The notes: a model not told the origin generated them from the sequence alone. 64,000 nucleotides of DNA from Austwickia sp. (GCA_016699675.1 CP064985.1:3038001-3102000), one strand, 5' to 3'. Counted from the first letter of the stretch, positions 9,681 to 18,311 are shown. Numbers and translations: made by a program.

Positions 9681-9973
9681 CGGAACTCCTTGGCGAAGAA
9701 GGCCGCCGCTTTTCCCAAGAATTCCCGCTCCAGCCGAAGCTCGCGAACCTCGCGTTCGAGTTCCGCTAGCCGGGCGCGTTCGGACACCGATAGTGGGGGC
9801 TCTTCGGCGGGGTGCTCGTCCTTATGACGCTTGACCCAGGACCGCAGCGTCTCGGTGCCGAGGCCGTTCTCACGGGCCACCTGCGAAACGGTCTTCCGTC
9901 CTTCGACTTCTAAGTACAGCCGGACCATCTGCTCGCGATACTCCGGGCTGAAACGATGCCTTGCCCCACTCAT
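9677..9973 (-). CDS. IS3-family transposase OrfA
   Basis: This 98-residue protein has an N-terminal helix-turn-helix (RHRFSPEYREQMVRLY, GLGTETLRSWVKRH) and a C-terminal leucine-zipper-like helix (ARLAELEREVRELRLEREFL). It binds the element ends and works with OrfB. It is intact, but its partner orfB is interrupted, so the element cannot move by itself. The AGAGGAGAG upstream of the ATG is a good ribosome binding site. Confidence 0.9.
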   Translation of the reverse strand: MSGARHRFSPEYREQMVRLYLEVEGRKTVSQVARENGLGTETLRSWVKRHKDEHPAEEPPLSVSERARLAELEREVRELRLEREFLGKAAAFFAKEFR

Positions 9974-10030
9974 GTTCCTCTCCTCTTGAATAGGATCCTA
10001 TTGGATCCTGTGTCCGAAAGAAATAGGGCA

Positions 10031-11186
10031 CCTCAAGCCACACCCGGTTGATCTCGAACTCCCGCGACGGGAACCGCCCCAGCCCCGAGTCCTTGGCGTG
10101 CCGGATCCGGTCCTCGACCCGAGCGTGCGCCCGATGCCGGGCCTCGAGGAAAGCCAGTTGTCCGGTCGTGGTGTTGGTGACGAAGGCTTGGTAGCGCCAG
10201 CCGTCACGTTCCTCGAACAGCGACAGTTGGGCGCCGGGATGGGGTCGTTCGCGGCGCACGATGACGCGCATTCCGGTCGGCCAGCTGCTCAGGTCCAAGA
10301 GCCCGGTGAGCTCGGCGACGTCACCTCCTTCGCGGATCCCACCGTCGGCGTCGAGTGCCGGGGTCCAGACCTTCTTCGGGACCAGGTCGATGGCGTCGCG
10401 GATCTTCTCGGTGACCGCGAAACCCACGCTGTACTCCACGCTGCGGCCACGGACCCGGTTCTGCTCGGTAAGCCAGTCCAGCAGCTTGTGCGATGCGCCC
10501 GCGCCGTCGGAGCGGATGAGCAGCTTCTTGCGGTGCGTGCCGGGGATCTGCGCGATCGCGTCGGTGAGGACCTCGATGTGGTCGGCGGCGGTGTTCGAGC
10601 CGGCATTGCCAGCGCGGAGCTTGGCGGCGAGGAACTCACTCGTGTTGTCGCACCACACCCCGAGTGGGTGGAACCCGAAGGTCCGCTTGAACGTGGCCGC
10701 CGCGTTCTCCTTCTCGCTGTGGCTGATCACGATGGTCGCGTCGGTGTCGAGCACGATCAGATCGTCAAGATCGGTCCCGGCGACCTTGCTCGCCGGGACG
10801 CCGTCAGGCAGCTGGGACCAGACCTGGCGGCGGACCCGCGCCCGCGCGTTCTGGATCCTCTTCAACCGGCCAGGTGTGACCTCGTCCAGTGCCCGCCACA
10901 CCGTCGGCGCCGACGCGACACGGCCCAGCACGCTGGACTGGTGGCGCAGCACGTCGATGTCGGCGATCGCCTCCCCGCCGTCGGCGAGCATCACCGCGAC
11001 GTCGGTCAGCACCCTGCCGCGGTCGTGACCGGGGACGAAGTTGCGGCGGACCATCACCTTGGACAACTCGGACGTGAGGCCGACCCGGTCGGCCAGAAGG
11101 CGGGTGGCGACGCTGCCCGCATGGGCCACCACGCCGACACCATCGGAGGTCACGGACAAGCCGGTAGACCACGAAGTACGCTTCAC
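10031..11186 (-). pseudogene. N-terminal part of the IS1380 element A transposase
   Basis: From ATG 11186 about 385 residues are intact, including LDTDATIVISHSEKENAAAT and RSDGAGASHKLLD of the DDE fold, up to INRVWLE. The IS3-family element then interrupts the gene; the open frame that continues to 9870 is IS3 sequence in another frame. The missing C-terminus is at 6797-7045. This transposase is clearly diverged from those of elements B and C. Confidence 0.87.
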
Positions 11187-11310
11187 CTACGGAGTGCCTT
11201 CCGGTTCGGAGATCTTGAGTCGTCGCAAACCCAAGTTTCCCTTGCTGGACAGGCACTTCCGTGCTTCTACGCGCCGATCACACCCGAGTCTCGTGAACGA
11301 TCCGGGTTAG

Positions 11311-12994
11311 CCCGGAGATTTCATTGCGTTGAGCGTACCGTGACGTGAGAAGTGCCCTTGAGCTGCGAGGATGTCGGTTGTCTAGGTCGAAATCGTCGTA
11401 GTCGAAGGGCACTTCCCAGGTGAGTAAGCGTAGCGGTCCCTATCCCCATGTCCGAGTTGACACGGCGGCGGTGCCCGCGGTGGCCCATGCCGGTGGGGTG
11501 CTCTTGGCCCGGACGGCGACCACCACGGGCTTGGCGGCCTCGTTGAGCGCCGCGTTGGGGCCGTGGCGTAAGCGGCTGGCTCGCCATGACCCGGCCAAGG
11601 TGCTGGTGGATCTAGCGATCGCCCTGGCGTTGGGCGGTGACGCCTGTCGGGATGTCGCGTTGCTGCGTGCCGAACCGGGCCTGTATGGGCTGGTCGCCTC
11701 CGATGCCACGATCTCCCGAACGATCGCCACGTTGGCTGCTGACGTCGGTGTCGTGGAGCAGGCGGTGGCGGCGGCCCGGACCGCAGCGCGAGCCGTGGCC
11801 TGGAAGCTGGCCGGTGCCCACGCCCCCACTCACCAGGTGTCAGCGGCTGCTCCGCTGGTGATCGACCTGGACGCCACGCTGATCACGGCCCACTCGGACA
11901 AAGAGGCCGCCGCGGCGACGTTTAAGAAGACCTTCGGATTCCACCCCTTGTGTGCCTTCCTCGACCACGGCCCCGAGGGCACCGGCGAATCCCTGGCGAT
12001 GCTGCTGCGGCCCGGGAACGCCGGCTCGAACACCGCGACCGACCACGTCGCGGTGACCAAGAACGCGCTGGCCGCGGTGCCCGGGATCAACCCGTCCCGG
12101 CCGGGCAAGAAGGTCCTGGTCCGCACCGATGGCGCTGGCGGCAGCCGCGAGTTCTTGGGCTTCCTGGCCCGCCGGGGCCTGTCCTACTCGATCGGGTACA
12201 CCCTGCCCGCGGCCACCCCGGACCTGTACGCCCTCGTGCCCGCGACCGCGTGGCAGGACGCCTACGACGCAGACGGCGCCCTGCGCGAGGGTGCGGCCGT
12301 CGTGGAGTTCACCGACCTGCTCGCCAGCAAGAATCTCCTGAAGGGGTACCCGCCCGGGATGCGGGTGATCGTCCGTCGCGAGCGTCCCCACCCCGGCGCG
12401 CAGCTGCGGTTCACCGACGTGCAGGGCTACCGGTTGACCGCGTTCGTCACGAACACCACCCGCGGGCAGCTCGCCGACCTGGAACTACGCCACCGCCGCC
12501 GGGCCCGCTGCGAAGACCGGATCCGCATCGCCAAGGACTGCGGCCTGACTAACCTGCCGTTGCAGGGGTTCGACCAAAACCGGATCTGGCTGCTGGTCGT
12601 GCAGATCGCTGGCGACCTGCTCACCTGGCTGGGTCTGCTCGCCTACCCCGACCACCAGGCCCGCCGGTGGGAACCCAAAACCCTCCGGCTACGGCTCTTC
12701 ACGATCGCAGCGACCCTGGCCCGCAGCGCCCGAGCGCGACTCCTGCACATCAAGACCACCGCGCCCTGGGCCGCGCTATTCACCGCGGGCTGGGACCGCC
12801 TCACCGGCCTCGCGCCGCCCTGACCAGCGAATACCCCGGCCCCAACGAACCGCAGCCCATCCTTGTCCGTGGAAGACGACGCCCACCGGAAACGACATCC
12901 CGGGGCGTTGTCATACCCGACAGCCAGCATCAACTCCATCGAGGCGTCACCGACGGCCCGACCCCCACCACGGCAGCACCGTGCAACATCCGGG
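11311..12994 (+). mobile_element. IS1380-family element C, apparently intact
   Basis: The 1684-bp element starts CCCGGAGATTTCAT at 11311 and ends with the inverted CCCGGATGTTGCACGG at 12994. TTAG duplications lie at 11307-11310 and 12995-12998. The left TTAG is also the right target duplication of element A, so C inserted into A's duplicated target. The transposase is full length. Confidence 0.9.
11420..12823 (+). CDS. IS1380-family transposase of element C, full length
   Basis: This 467-residue DDE transposase starts with GTG. Catalytic-region motifs are LVIDLDATLITAHSDKEAAA (first Asp), VRTDGAGGSREFL (second Asp) and the C-terminal RRARCEDRIRIAKD with the Glu. The order and length fit the family. 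It is closely similar to the frameshifted transposase of element B, so the two are isoforms of one element type. It is probably active and could act on B's ends. Confidence 0.93.
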   Translation: MSKRSGPYPHVRVDTAAVPAVAHAGGVLLARTATTTGLAASLSAALGPWRKRLARHDPAKVLVDLAIALALGGDACRDVALLRAEPGLYGLVASDATISRTIATLAADVGVVEQAVAAARTAARAVAWKLAGAHAPTHQVSAAAPLVIDLDATLITAHSDKEAAAATFKKTFGFHPLCAFLDHGPEGTGESLAMLLRPGNAGSNTATDHVAVTKNALAAVPGINPSRPGKKVLVRTDGAGGSREFLGFLARRGLSYSIGYTLPAATPDLYALVPATAWQDAYDADGALREGAAVVEFTDLLASKNLLKGYPPGMRVIVRRERPHPGAQLRFTDVQGYRLTAFVTNTTRGQLADLELRHRRRARCEDRIRIAKDCGLTNLPLQGFDQNRIWLLVVQIAGDLLTWLGLLAYPDHQARRWEPKTLRLRLFTIAATLARSARARLLHIKTTAPWAALFTAGWDRLTGLAPP

Positions 12995-14464
12995 TTAGCC
13001 AGCGAAGGTCTTCGAACCGTCCCCGGCAGCTCCAGCCAAGGAGAAGCCTGCCTTCGGCTTGGCAATGATGACAATTTGGCCGGTACCCGGAATCGTGAAT
13101 GTCTTAGAAGTGCCGGTGGCGACCGTCACGGCGGTGCCATTCACGGTGTAGCTGACGTTGTCCACCCCGGTGAGGGTCACCGTGCTGTTCGAGGACACAT
13201 GTGTGATCGAAGCAGACGGGTCCGGGACCGTGATGTTCGGATTGGTGAAAGTGATGGTGCCACCGAAGCTGCCACTGAGTAGGTAGTCCGTGCTGGCAGC
13301 CTCTGCCGTCACCACCACACTCGCGGTCTTGACAGGGGTCTTGGTCTCTCTACCCGCGGTCACCTTCACCTCGACGCCGTCGATCTTCCACTTCACCCCC
13401 GCCGGGCTCGTGATCGCGACAGCGTCTGCCGCCGTCCCCGGGTTGTCCACGGCGGCTACCACGGTGTCGACCGCATTGATGGTCTTTGGCTGGTACTGGA
13501 AGCTCTTGAGGTATTCCGCCACCGCCCCGGAGGCATTCTTCACGGTGTAACTCGCCGGGTCGGACGAGGTGGCGGTGATCTTCACGCCCATGGTTGCCTG
13601 GTTCTTCGCCTCGGCAGGGAACAGGTCGGACAGCTTCTTGGTCACCGCCGACTTGGCGCCGCTAAGGTCGATCGGAACTGTTGTCGCCCCCCCCGTGGCC
13701 GTCCAACTCACATTCGCGACGGGTGTCACGGTGACTGCATCGCCGCTGGTGCCGTCGGCATCGATGAACTTCGGTTCGGAGGCAGCGGGCACGATGACCG
13801 TCGCAGGCCCGGTGGTGACTGCACGGGACCAGGCAGTGGCCACCGGAGTGAAAGCCCCGCTCTTGAAGAGGGTGAAGCCGGTGACCTCAGTGGCTGTCAC
13901 CGTGACCGCAGTAGTGTTCGCCGGAAGGACCAGGTTCTTGGTCTTCGCGCCTTCGAACCAGGTGGCGTAGTAGTCACCGTCAACGGCGGAGGCTGGGGTG
14001 GTGGCGACGGTCCAGGTGACCCCGGGCAAGTTGCTCAGCGTGACCGCGTCACTGCCTGTTCCCGGTTTATCCGTGATCACCGGTTCCGCGGTCGTCGCCA
14101 CGGCCTGGTATGTCTGCTTGGTTTCGAAGGTGTACGTCGGGTAGGTCGTGGCGTCACACTTGACGACGACCAGGGTCTTGTCGGCGCCGGGGTACGTGGC
14201 AAAGACCACGTTCTTGCCACCGGAAGAAGGGCTGACTGGGGCGTTGCTCCCCACTGTGACTGTCAACGTCCCATTGCAGGTCGCTGGGGTTGGCAGATTG
14301 ATGTAGTCGCGGAGCCAGCCTGGCCCGTCGTAGACGTACAAGGATGTCGGAGCCGCGGCGTTGGCGGACATTGTCGGGGCTACCAGGGCGGCGCCAATTA
14401 GCGGCAGGGCGACGGCGGCGAGCCGAGCGCGACTGCGTGGGGCGCGGTGCTTGGGGGCGGACAT
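12995..14464 (-). CDS. secreted protein with four Ig-like repeats
   Basis: The protein is 489 residues. ATG 14464 is chosen because AGAGGA lies 5 nt before it; a longer frame from 14488 lacks this. A signal peptide (Arg-rich n-region, AAVALPLIGAALVAP, cleavage near SANA/AA) directs export. The mature part has four repeats of about 95 residues, each with a D-x-PGT-x-x-DAV type motif and a V-x-W-x-x-x-G type strand (GVTWTV, NVSWTATG, GVKWKIDG, NVSYTVNG), suggesting bacterial Ig-like beta-sandwiches. No cell-wall anchor is seen. Function is unknown; adhesion or surface binding is a guess. The stop TAA lies in the CTAA target of the adjoining IS1380 elements. Confidence 0.8.
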   Translation of the reverse strand: MSAPKHRAPRSRARLAAVALPLIGAALVAPTMSANAAAPTSLYVYDGPGWLRDYINLPTPATCNGTLTVTVGSNAPVSPSSGGKNVVFATYPGADKTLVVVKCDATTYPTYTFETKQTYQAVATTAEPVITDKPGTGSDAVTLSNLPGVTWTVATTPASAVDGDYYATWFEGAKTKNLVLPANTTAVTVTATEVTGFTLFKSGAFTPVATAWSRAVTTGPATVIVPAASEPKFIDADGTSGDAVTVTPVANVSWTATGGATTVPIDLSGAKSAVTKKLSDLFPAEAKNQATMGVKITATSSDPASYTVKNASGAVAEYLKSFQYQPKTINAVDTVVAAVDNPGTAADAVAITSPAGVKWKIDGVEVKVTAGRETKTPVKTASVVVTAEAASTDYLLSGSFGGTITFTNPNITVPDPSASITHVSSNSTVTLTGVDNVSYTVNGTAVTVATGTSKTFTIPGTGQIVIIAKPKAGFSLAGAAGDGSKTFAG

Positions 14465-14825
14465 CCGAATCCTCTTTTCGTGGGCCATCTTCCGTGATAG
14501 CGACGCCCCGCGAGCGGGGTGCGCGGCAGGTCGCGTGGTCCGACCGCCTCACCGGCCTATACGGCTGTCCTGGACCTTCAATAGATGATCGGAGAAGTCA
14601 CGAATCGATAACGGAACCAGAAGCGGTCCAGCTCAGAGCCGTTCGCCCGGATTTGAGCCGGGATCTGGGCTCGGCGGGGTGGCCAAACCGGCTGAAGCAC
14701 GCGGTCGGTCGCTGAGGGCGGCTTGTTCGTGAGGCCGTTCCAGACCACGGGTTGCGGCACCCTCGTCAGGGCGATTCCGAGGATGAGGAGGGGGGCCGAG
14801 TGCCGCGCCGGGGCGACCCAAGGGT
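14465..14825. other. upstream region of the secreted repeat protein
   Basis: This 361-bp stretch lies between the secreted-protein gene and an IS3-family element. It should hold the gene's promoter, but I cannot pick a convincing -35/-10 pair. The IS at 14826 may have separated the gene from more distant upstream sites. No gene is seen. Confidence 0.4.
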
Positions 14826-14855
14826 TGTGGTTCCCCCCGAATCGTGGAGGTTTGG

Positions 14856-15806
14856 CTATGCGGCTTCCCGGGCGGTGGCCGCAGTGGTTTCGTAGGCGAT
14901 GGGGCTCATCATGCCTGCTGAGCTGTGTCGGCGCTCGTGGTTGTAGAACCCGTAGCACCAATCGAGCAGGACGGCCTGGGCCGCCTGGGTAGTGGTGAAC
15001 TCGTTCCGGCAGAGGACTTCCCACTCCAGGGAGGAGAAGAACGCCTCCGCGGCTGCATTGTCGAAACACGATCCGACGCGTCCCATGGATTGACGGATCC
15101 CGAGCCGGCGGCACAGCCCGGTGAAGGAGTTCGCCGTGTAGGTCGAGCCCCGGTCGGTGTGGAAAATGACCCGCTGCGACTCGTTTTCCCGCCAGTTCGG
15201 GCCGTTGACCGCGTCGATGCCGCCGCGGGCCGCGACGGCCATCGTGATCGCCGCGCACGCCAGGTCGGCGTCCGGGTGGATCCCAGTCGCGGCACCGAGC
15301 AGCCGCCGCGAGTACAAGTCGATCACCGTGGCCAGGTACAGCTTCCCGCCCGTGGTCGGGATCTCAGTGATATCCCCAACCCAGCGGGCGTTGGGACGCT
15401 CAGCGGTGAAATCCCGGCGCAGCAGGTCCGGGAACTTCGGTGCCGCCTTGTCCTGCCGGGTTAATCCGTTGCGGCGCTTCATCTTTCGCGCGACCAGGCC
15501 CTGCCGGCGCATCGAGTCAGCGACCGTCTTCTCACTCACCGTCCACCCGTCCACGACCAGATCGGCGTGTAACCGCGGAGAACCGTGCAGCCCACGACGC
15601 TTCCGGAACATCACCGCCACGGCCCGGTCGATCGTGTCCCGGCGCCGGTCCCGATCGGTGTGCAGACCTGAGCTCGCGGCCGGGCCGTTCGCGCGGCCCA
15701 CCCACTTGTAGAACCACGCCAGGCTCACCCCGAGCAGGGCGCAGGTGAACGTGTGTGGCACCCGGTAGTTGGTCCTCTGGTCAGCGATGAAGCGTGCCAC
15801 GCTCAC
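14856..15806 (-). CDS. IS3-family transposase OrfB (integrase)
   Basis: This DDE integrase of about 316 residues has the first catalytic Asp in WVGDITEIPT, the second in FHTDRGSTYTA and the Glu in AAAEAFFSSLEWEVL. GTG 15806 is proposed as start because it overlaps the orfA stop as GTGA; the frame is open to 15827, so an OrfAB fusion by frameshifting is also possible. Its N-terminal half is an HTH_21-like region (RGLHGSPRLHADLV). Confidence 0.9.
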   Translation of the reverse strand: MSVARFIADQRTNYRVPHTFTCALLGVSLAWFYKWVGRANGPAASSGLHTDRDRRRDTIDRAVAVMFRKRRGLHGSPRLHADLVVDGWTVSEKTVADSMRRQGLVARKMKRRNGLTRQDKAAPKFPDLLRRDFTAERPNARWVGDITEIPTTGGKLYLATVIDLYSRRLLGAATGIHPDADLACAAITMAVAARGGIDAVNGPNWRENESQRVIFHTDRGSTYTANSFTGLCRRLGIRQSMGRVGSCFDNAAAEAFFSSLEWEVLCRNEFTTTQAAQAVLLDWCYGFYNHERRHSSAGMMSPIAYETTAATAREAA

Positions 15807-16120
15807 TTCGTCGCCTCCTTCACCCACAGGACCACGGATCGCTTGAGGACATCACGCTCCATCCGCAACTCGGCGACCTCAGCGCGCAGGCGCTTCAACT
15901 CGTCGTAATCGCCCGTGGACAAGCTCGATGTCCCCTCTCGCGCGGCGCGTGACCTGGTCACCCAGTTCCCCAACGTGTCCTCGTTCACCCCGAGATCGCG
16001 CGCGACCTGCGCGATCGGCTTCTTGGTCTCTTCGACGATCCGGACCGCTCCCTCACGGAACTCCCGGTCGTACTTCTTTCGTCTCTCTGGCATCTCAATC
16101 CTCATTGTCGATGCCTCCAC
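15803..16120 (-). CDS. IS3-family transposase OrfA
   Basis: The protein is up to 105 residues. It has an HTH_Tnp_1 domain (KYDREFREGAVRIVEE, DLGVNEDTLGNWVTR) and a terminal coiled coil (LKRLRAEVAELRMERDVLKR). Several ATG codons near the start (16120, 16105, 16093) leave the exact N-terminus open. It is needed for binding to the element ends. Confidence 0.88.
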   Translation of the reverse strand: MEASTMRIEMPERRKKYDREFREGAVRIVEETKKPIAQVARDLGVNEDTLGNWVTRSRAAREGTSSLSTGDYDELKRLRAEVAELRMERDVLKRSVVLWVKEATK

Positions 16121-16141
16121 GGTCCGGGGGGAACCTCAGGT

Positions 16142-16411
16142 TGCTGGCTGGCATGGACAGCGATCAGGCCATGGAGCCTGTCGTGATCGCAACAGATAAC
16201 CTGCCCTGAAAGGTGGCCAACGTCGCAGTGCAAGCATTCTCGCGCCCCAAAGGGCTCCTCCCCACTGATGCTCCACTTCGCCGGGCGGAAGTTGCCTCGC
16301 CCGCAAACGTGCACCACAAGAATTTTGTGTGCCGAGCGCGGGCACCCGGCAGGACTCCGTCCTCCATGAGGTGAGGCGAACAGGCGCCGCCGCACGACGT
16401 ACCGTGCGGGT
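16142..16411. other. unassigned gap beside IS element D
   Basis: This 270-bp stretch contains no gene I can support. A tRNA-like string on the minus strand at about 16395-16430 was examined and does not fold into a cloverleaf. Confidence 0.35.
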
Positions 16412-17112
16412 TTGCCACTGCGCCACTCGGGGACCGAGGCTTGCCGGGTGGGGCGAGGCGAGGAGCGGCGCGGCAAGGCGCGGGGCGGCGAGGCGCGGGG
16501 CGGCGAGGCGCGGGGCGGCGACAGGGGGCGTACCCGCAGAGACGGGGAGCTGCGGGCACGGGCCGATGGCCGAACCTCCGGCGTGGGCCACCGGGAAGGG
16601 TTGCTGGAGTCGGCGTACCAGCAGTGGCCCGACCAGATCGCACCCCCGCGCACGGTGTCCAAGGACGGAGAGGCGCGGTCGGACGGCGTACCGCTCGCCG
16701 CGTCCCGGGACGACAAGACCAAGGCGAGGGCTTCCGCGTCGGCGACCAGGCGCGGCGCGAAACTCCGCGCCCGCGGTCTCAGCGCCACGGCGCTCCGGTC
16801 GCGACTGTTGCACGCGGTCGAGGGCGCGCCGCCCACGTGGGGCATGCGGCTCAGCTCCGTGGCGGATGGCGTAGCCGAGGCGCGGGCCCGGGCGGTCATC
16901 GACCTCGCGATGCGGATCGCCGAGGCTCTCCTCACGACCGGGTCGTCGGCGGCGGACGTGACCGCGACGGTACTGCAGCTCACGGACGCGTATGAGCTGA
17001 AGTCGGTGCACGTGGACGTCACGTACACCTCCATCACGGTCTCGCATCACCGCGGCGCCGACGAGGACCCGGTGACGATCATGCGGGTGGTGTCGGGTCG
17101 CGCGACGGATTC
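16412..17112 (+). pseudogene. thrE: N-terminal part of a frameshifted ThrE-type exporter
   Basis: From about residue 140 of this frame the protein matches the cytoplasmic domain of threonine/serine exporters: AVIDLAMRIAEALLTTG, then VHVDVTYTSITVSHHRGADE and VTIMRVVSGRATD. At 17108-17112 the frame is lost: one extra T (gat-ttc for gattc) would restore ATDFDRLQRIQALV and join it to the membrane domain. The upstream 100 or so residues are Arg/Gly-rich and include a 15-bp tandem repeat, so the true start is uncertain and may lie well inside this frame. Confidence 0.7.
16476..16520. repeat. three perfect 15-bp tandem repeats
   Basis: The unit AGGCGCGGGGCGGCG is repeated three times without mismatch (16476-16490, 16491-16505, 16506-16520). 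It lies in the doubtful 5' part of the thrE-like frame and keeps that frame because the unit is a multiple of three. Confidence 0.9.
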
Positions 17113-17202
17113 GACCGGCTGCAGCGCATCCAGGCGCTCGTCCGGGAGGTTGCCGAGGATCCCGTTGCGGTCGATCAGGCCCGCGCCCGGTTCACGGAGA
17201 TC

Positions 17203-18189
17203 ATGGAACGCCCGCACCCCTACCGGCGTGGGCTCGTCTCCGCGGCCAACGCCGGCCTGGCCGCCGCCATCGCAGCGCTGCTCAACGGAACCCCGCTCGC
17301 GATCCTCATCACGCTGGTGACCGCGGTGGCGATCGACCGGGCGCTGGCCTGGGTGGCGGCCCGGCGGCTCGCGGCGTTCTTCGCGCAGATCGTCGGTGGT
17401 GCCATCCCGACGGCCGTGGCGGTGGCGCTGATGTACGCGCGCGACCACGACGTGCCCGGCCTGGCCGACATCTCGCCGTCGGTGGTTGTCACGGCCGGGA
17501 TCGTCGTCCTGCTGGCTGGGTTGCAGCTGGTCGGGGCCGCGCAGGACGCGATCGACGGGTACTACGTGACGGCGACCGGCCGCGGCTTCGAGGTGCTCCT
17601 CATGACGCTGGGCATCGTCGTGGGCATCCTCGTCGTCCTCGGGGTGGGTCAGCGGGTGGGGATGCCGGCGTATGTGCCTCCCTCGACCGCCTTCGTCGCC
17701 TCTCCCGTCGTGCAGATGGGGCTGGCCGCGCTCGTGTCCGCGGCGTTCGCGCTGACGACGTACGCCGGGCCGCGCACCGTCCTTGTGGCGCTGGCGTCCG
17801 GGACCCTGGGCTGGGCCGCCTATCTGACGGCCTCCGCCGCAGGTTTGGCGGCCGAAGCGGCCAGCGCCTGTGGGGCGTTCGCGGTCGGGCTCGGCGCGCA
17901 GGCCCTCGGCAGGGTGTTCCGGGTCCCCGCGCTCGCCATCACCACCGCCGGGATGATCACCCTGCTGCCGGGTGGGATGGTCTACCGGGGCCTGTACGAA
18001 TACATGGCCCGCGGCTCCGACGCCGGCCTCACCACGCTGATGCAGGCCGGGACGGTGGGGTTGGCATTGGCAGCGGGGGTGAGCCTGGGCACGTACGTCG
18101 GACGGCCCGTCGGCGAATCCCGCGCCTCGGCGTCCCAGACGCATGCGCTCTCGCGGGCGCTCAAGCGGCGGGCCCGACCCTCGCGGTAG
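17203..18189 (+). CDS. thrE: ThrE-type threonine/serine exporter, membrane domain
   Basis: The 328-residue frame has about ten hydrophobic helices, including ThrE-like stretches FFAQIVGGAIPTAVAVAL, ALVSAAFALTTYAGPRTVLV and ITLLPGGMVYRGLY (the conserved LxPGG of the second membrane domain). The family exports threonine and serine by proton antiport across the cytoplasmic membrane. The frame is open upstream of ATG 17203 to about 17113 and encodes the linker DGFDRLQRIQALVREVAED, so the ATG is internal to the original gene. The cytoplasmic N-terminal part is in another frame; without correction the protein would lack it. Confidence 0.78.
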   Translation: MERPHPYRRGLVSAANAGLAAAIAALLNGTPLAILITLVTAVAIDRALAWVAARRLAAFFAQIVGGAIPTAVAVALMYARDHDVPGLADISPSVVVTAGIVVLLAGLQLVGAAQDAIDGYYVTATGRGFEVLLMTLGIVVGILVVLGVGQRVGMPAYVPPSTAFVASPVVQMGLAALVSAAFALTTYAGPRTVLVALASGTLGWAAYLTASAAGLAAEAASACGAFAVGLGAQALGRVFRVPALAITTAGMITLLPGGMVYRGLYEYMARGSDAGLTTLMQAGTVGLALAAGVSLGTYVGRPVGESRASASQTHALSRALKRRARPSR

Positions 18190-18197
18190 CCGAAGTC

Positions 18198-18288
18198 AAA
18201 CTCGTCACCATGGTTGCGGGAGCCATCACCATGGGCGCGGTCTGGGGGCCGAAACTCGTCACCATGGTTGCGGGAGCCATCACCATGG
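18198..18288. repeat. two-copy direct repeat, 54-bp period, between convergent genes
   Basis: A unit of about 36 bp containing CTCGTCACCATGGTTGCGGG and a second CCATGG occurs at 18198 and again at 18252. Each copy contains short self-complementary CCATGG motifs. It fills the space between the thrE-type gene and the aminotransferase gene and may help terminate both transcripts. Confidence 0.75.
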
Positions 18289-18311
18289 TTGCGGAGGCCG
18301 GGGGTGTGGGC

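Larger units (their letters stand above)
7046..10030 (-). mobile_element. IS3-family element nested in IS1380 element A
   Basis: The ends are TG...CA with related inverted repeats: TGCCCGGCGTTTCTCGGAC from 7046 and TGCCCTATTTCTTTCGGAC from 10030. It carries orfA (9677-9973) and an orfB split by IS1380 element B. Without element B and its duplicated target it would be about 1293 bp. No clean 3-4 bp target duplication is visible, so one boundary may be altered. Confidence 0.8.
6657..11306 (-). mobile_element. IS1380-family element A (outer, interrupted)
   Basis: The ends are imperfect 16-bp inverted repeats, CCCCGGTCTTTCATGA inward from 6657 and CCCGGATCGTTCACGA inward from 11306 (12 of 16 match). 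TTAG flanks both sides (6653-6656 and 11307-11310), the 4-bp target duplication expected for this family. Subtracting the inserted IS3-family element leaves 1665 bp, normal for IS1380. The transposase is split at 10030/7046. Confidence 0.85.
14826..16138 (-). mobile_element. IS3-family element D, complete
   Basis: The 1313-bp element has long inverted repeats: TGTGGTTCCCCCCGAATCG inward from 14826 and TGAGGTTCCCCCCGGACCG inward from 16138. Perfect 3-bp GGT target duplications lie at 14823-14825 and 16139-16141. orfA and orfB are both intact. It differs from the IS3-family element at 7046-10030 in ends and proteins. Confidence 0.93.

Noticed and set aside
7046..10030. target-site duplication for the nested IS3-family element
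   Set aside because: The flanks (GGGC before, CCTC after) do not give a 3-4 bp direct repeat, so none is claimed although the inverted ends are clear.
16395..16430. tRNA-like string on the minus strand (GAGTGGCGCAGTGGC)
   Set aside because: No matching acceptor, anticodon and T arms could be found in the flanking sequence; it cannot form a cloverleaf.
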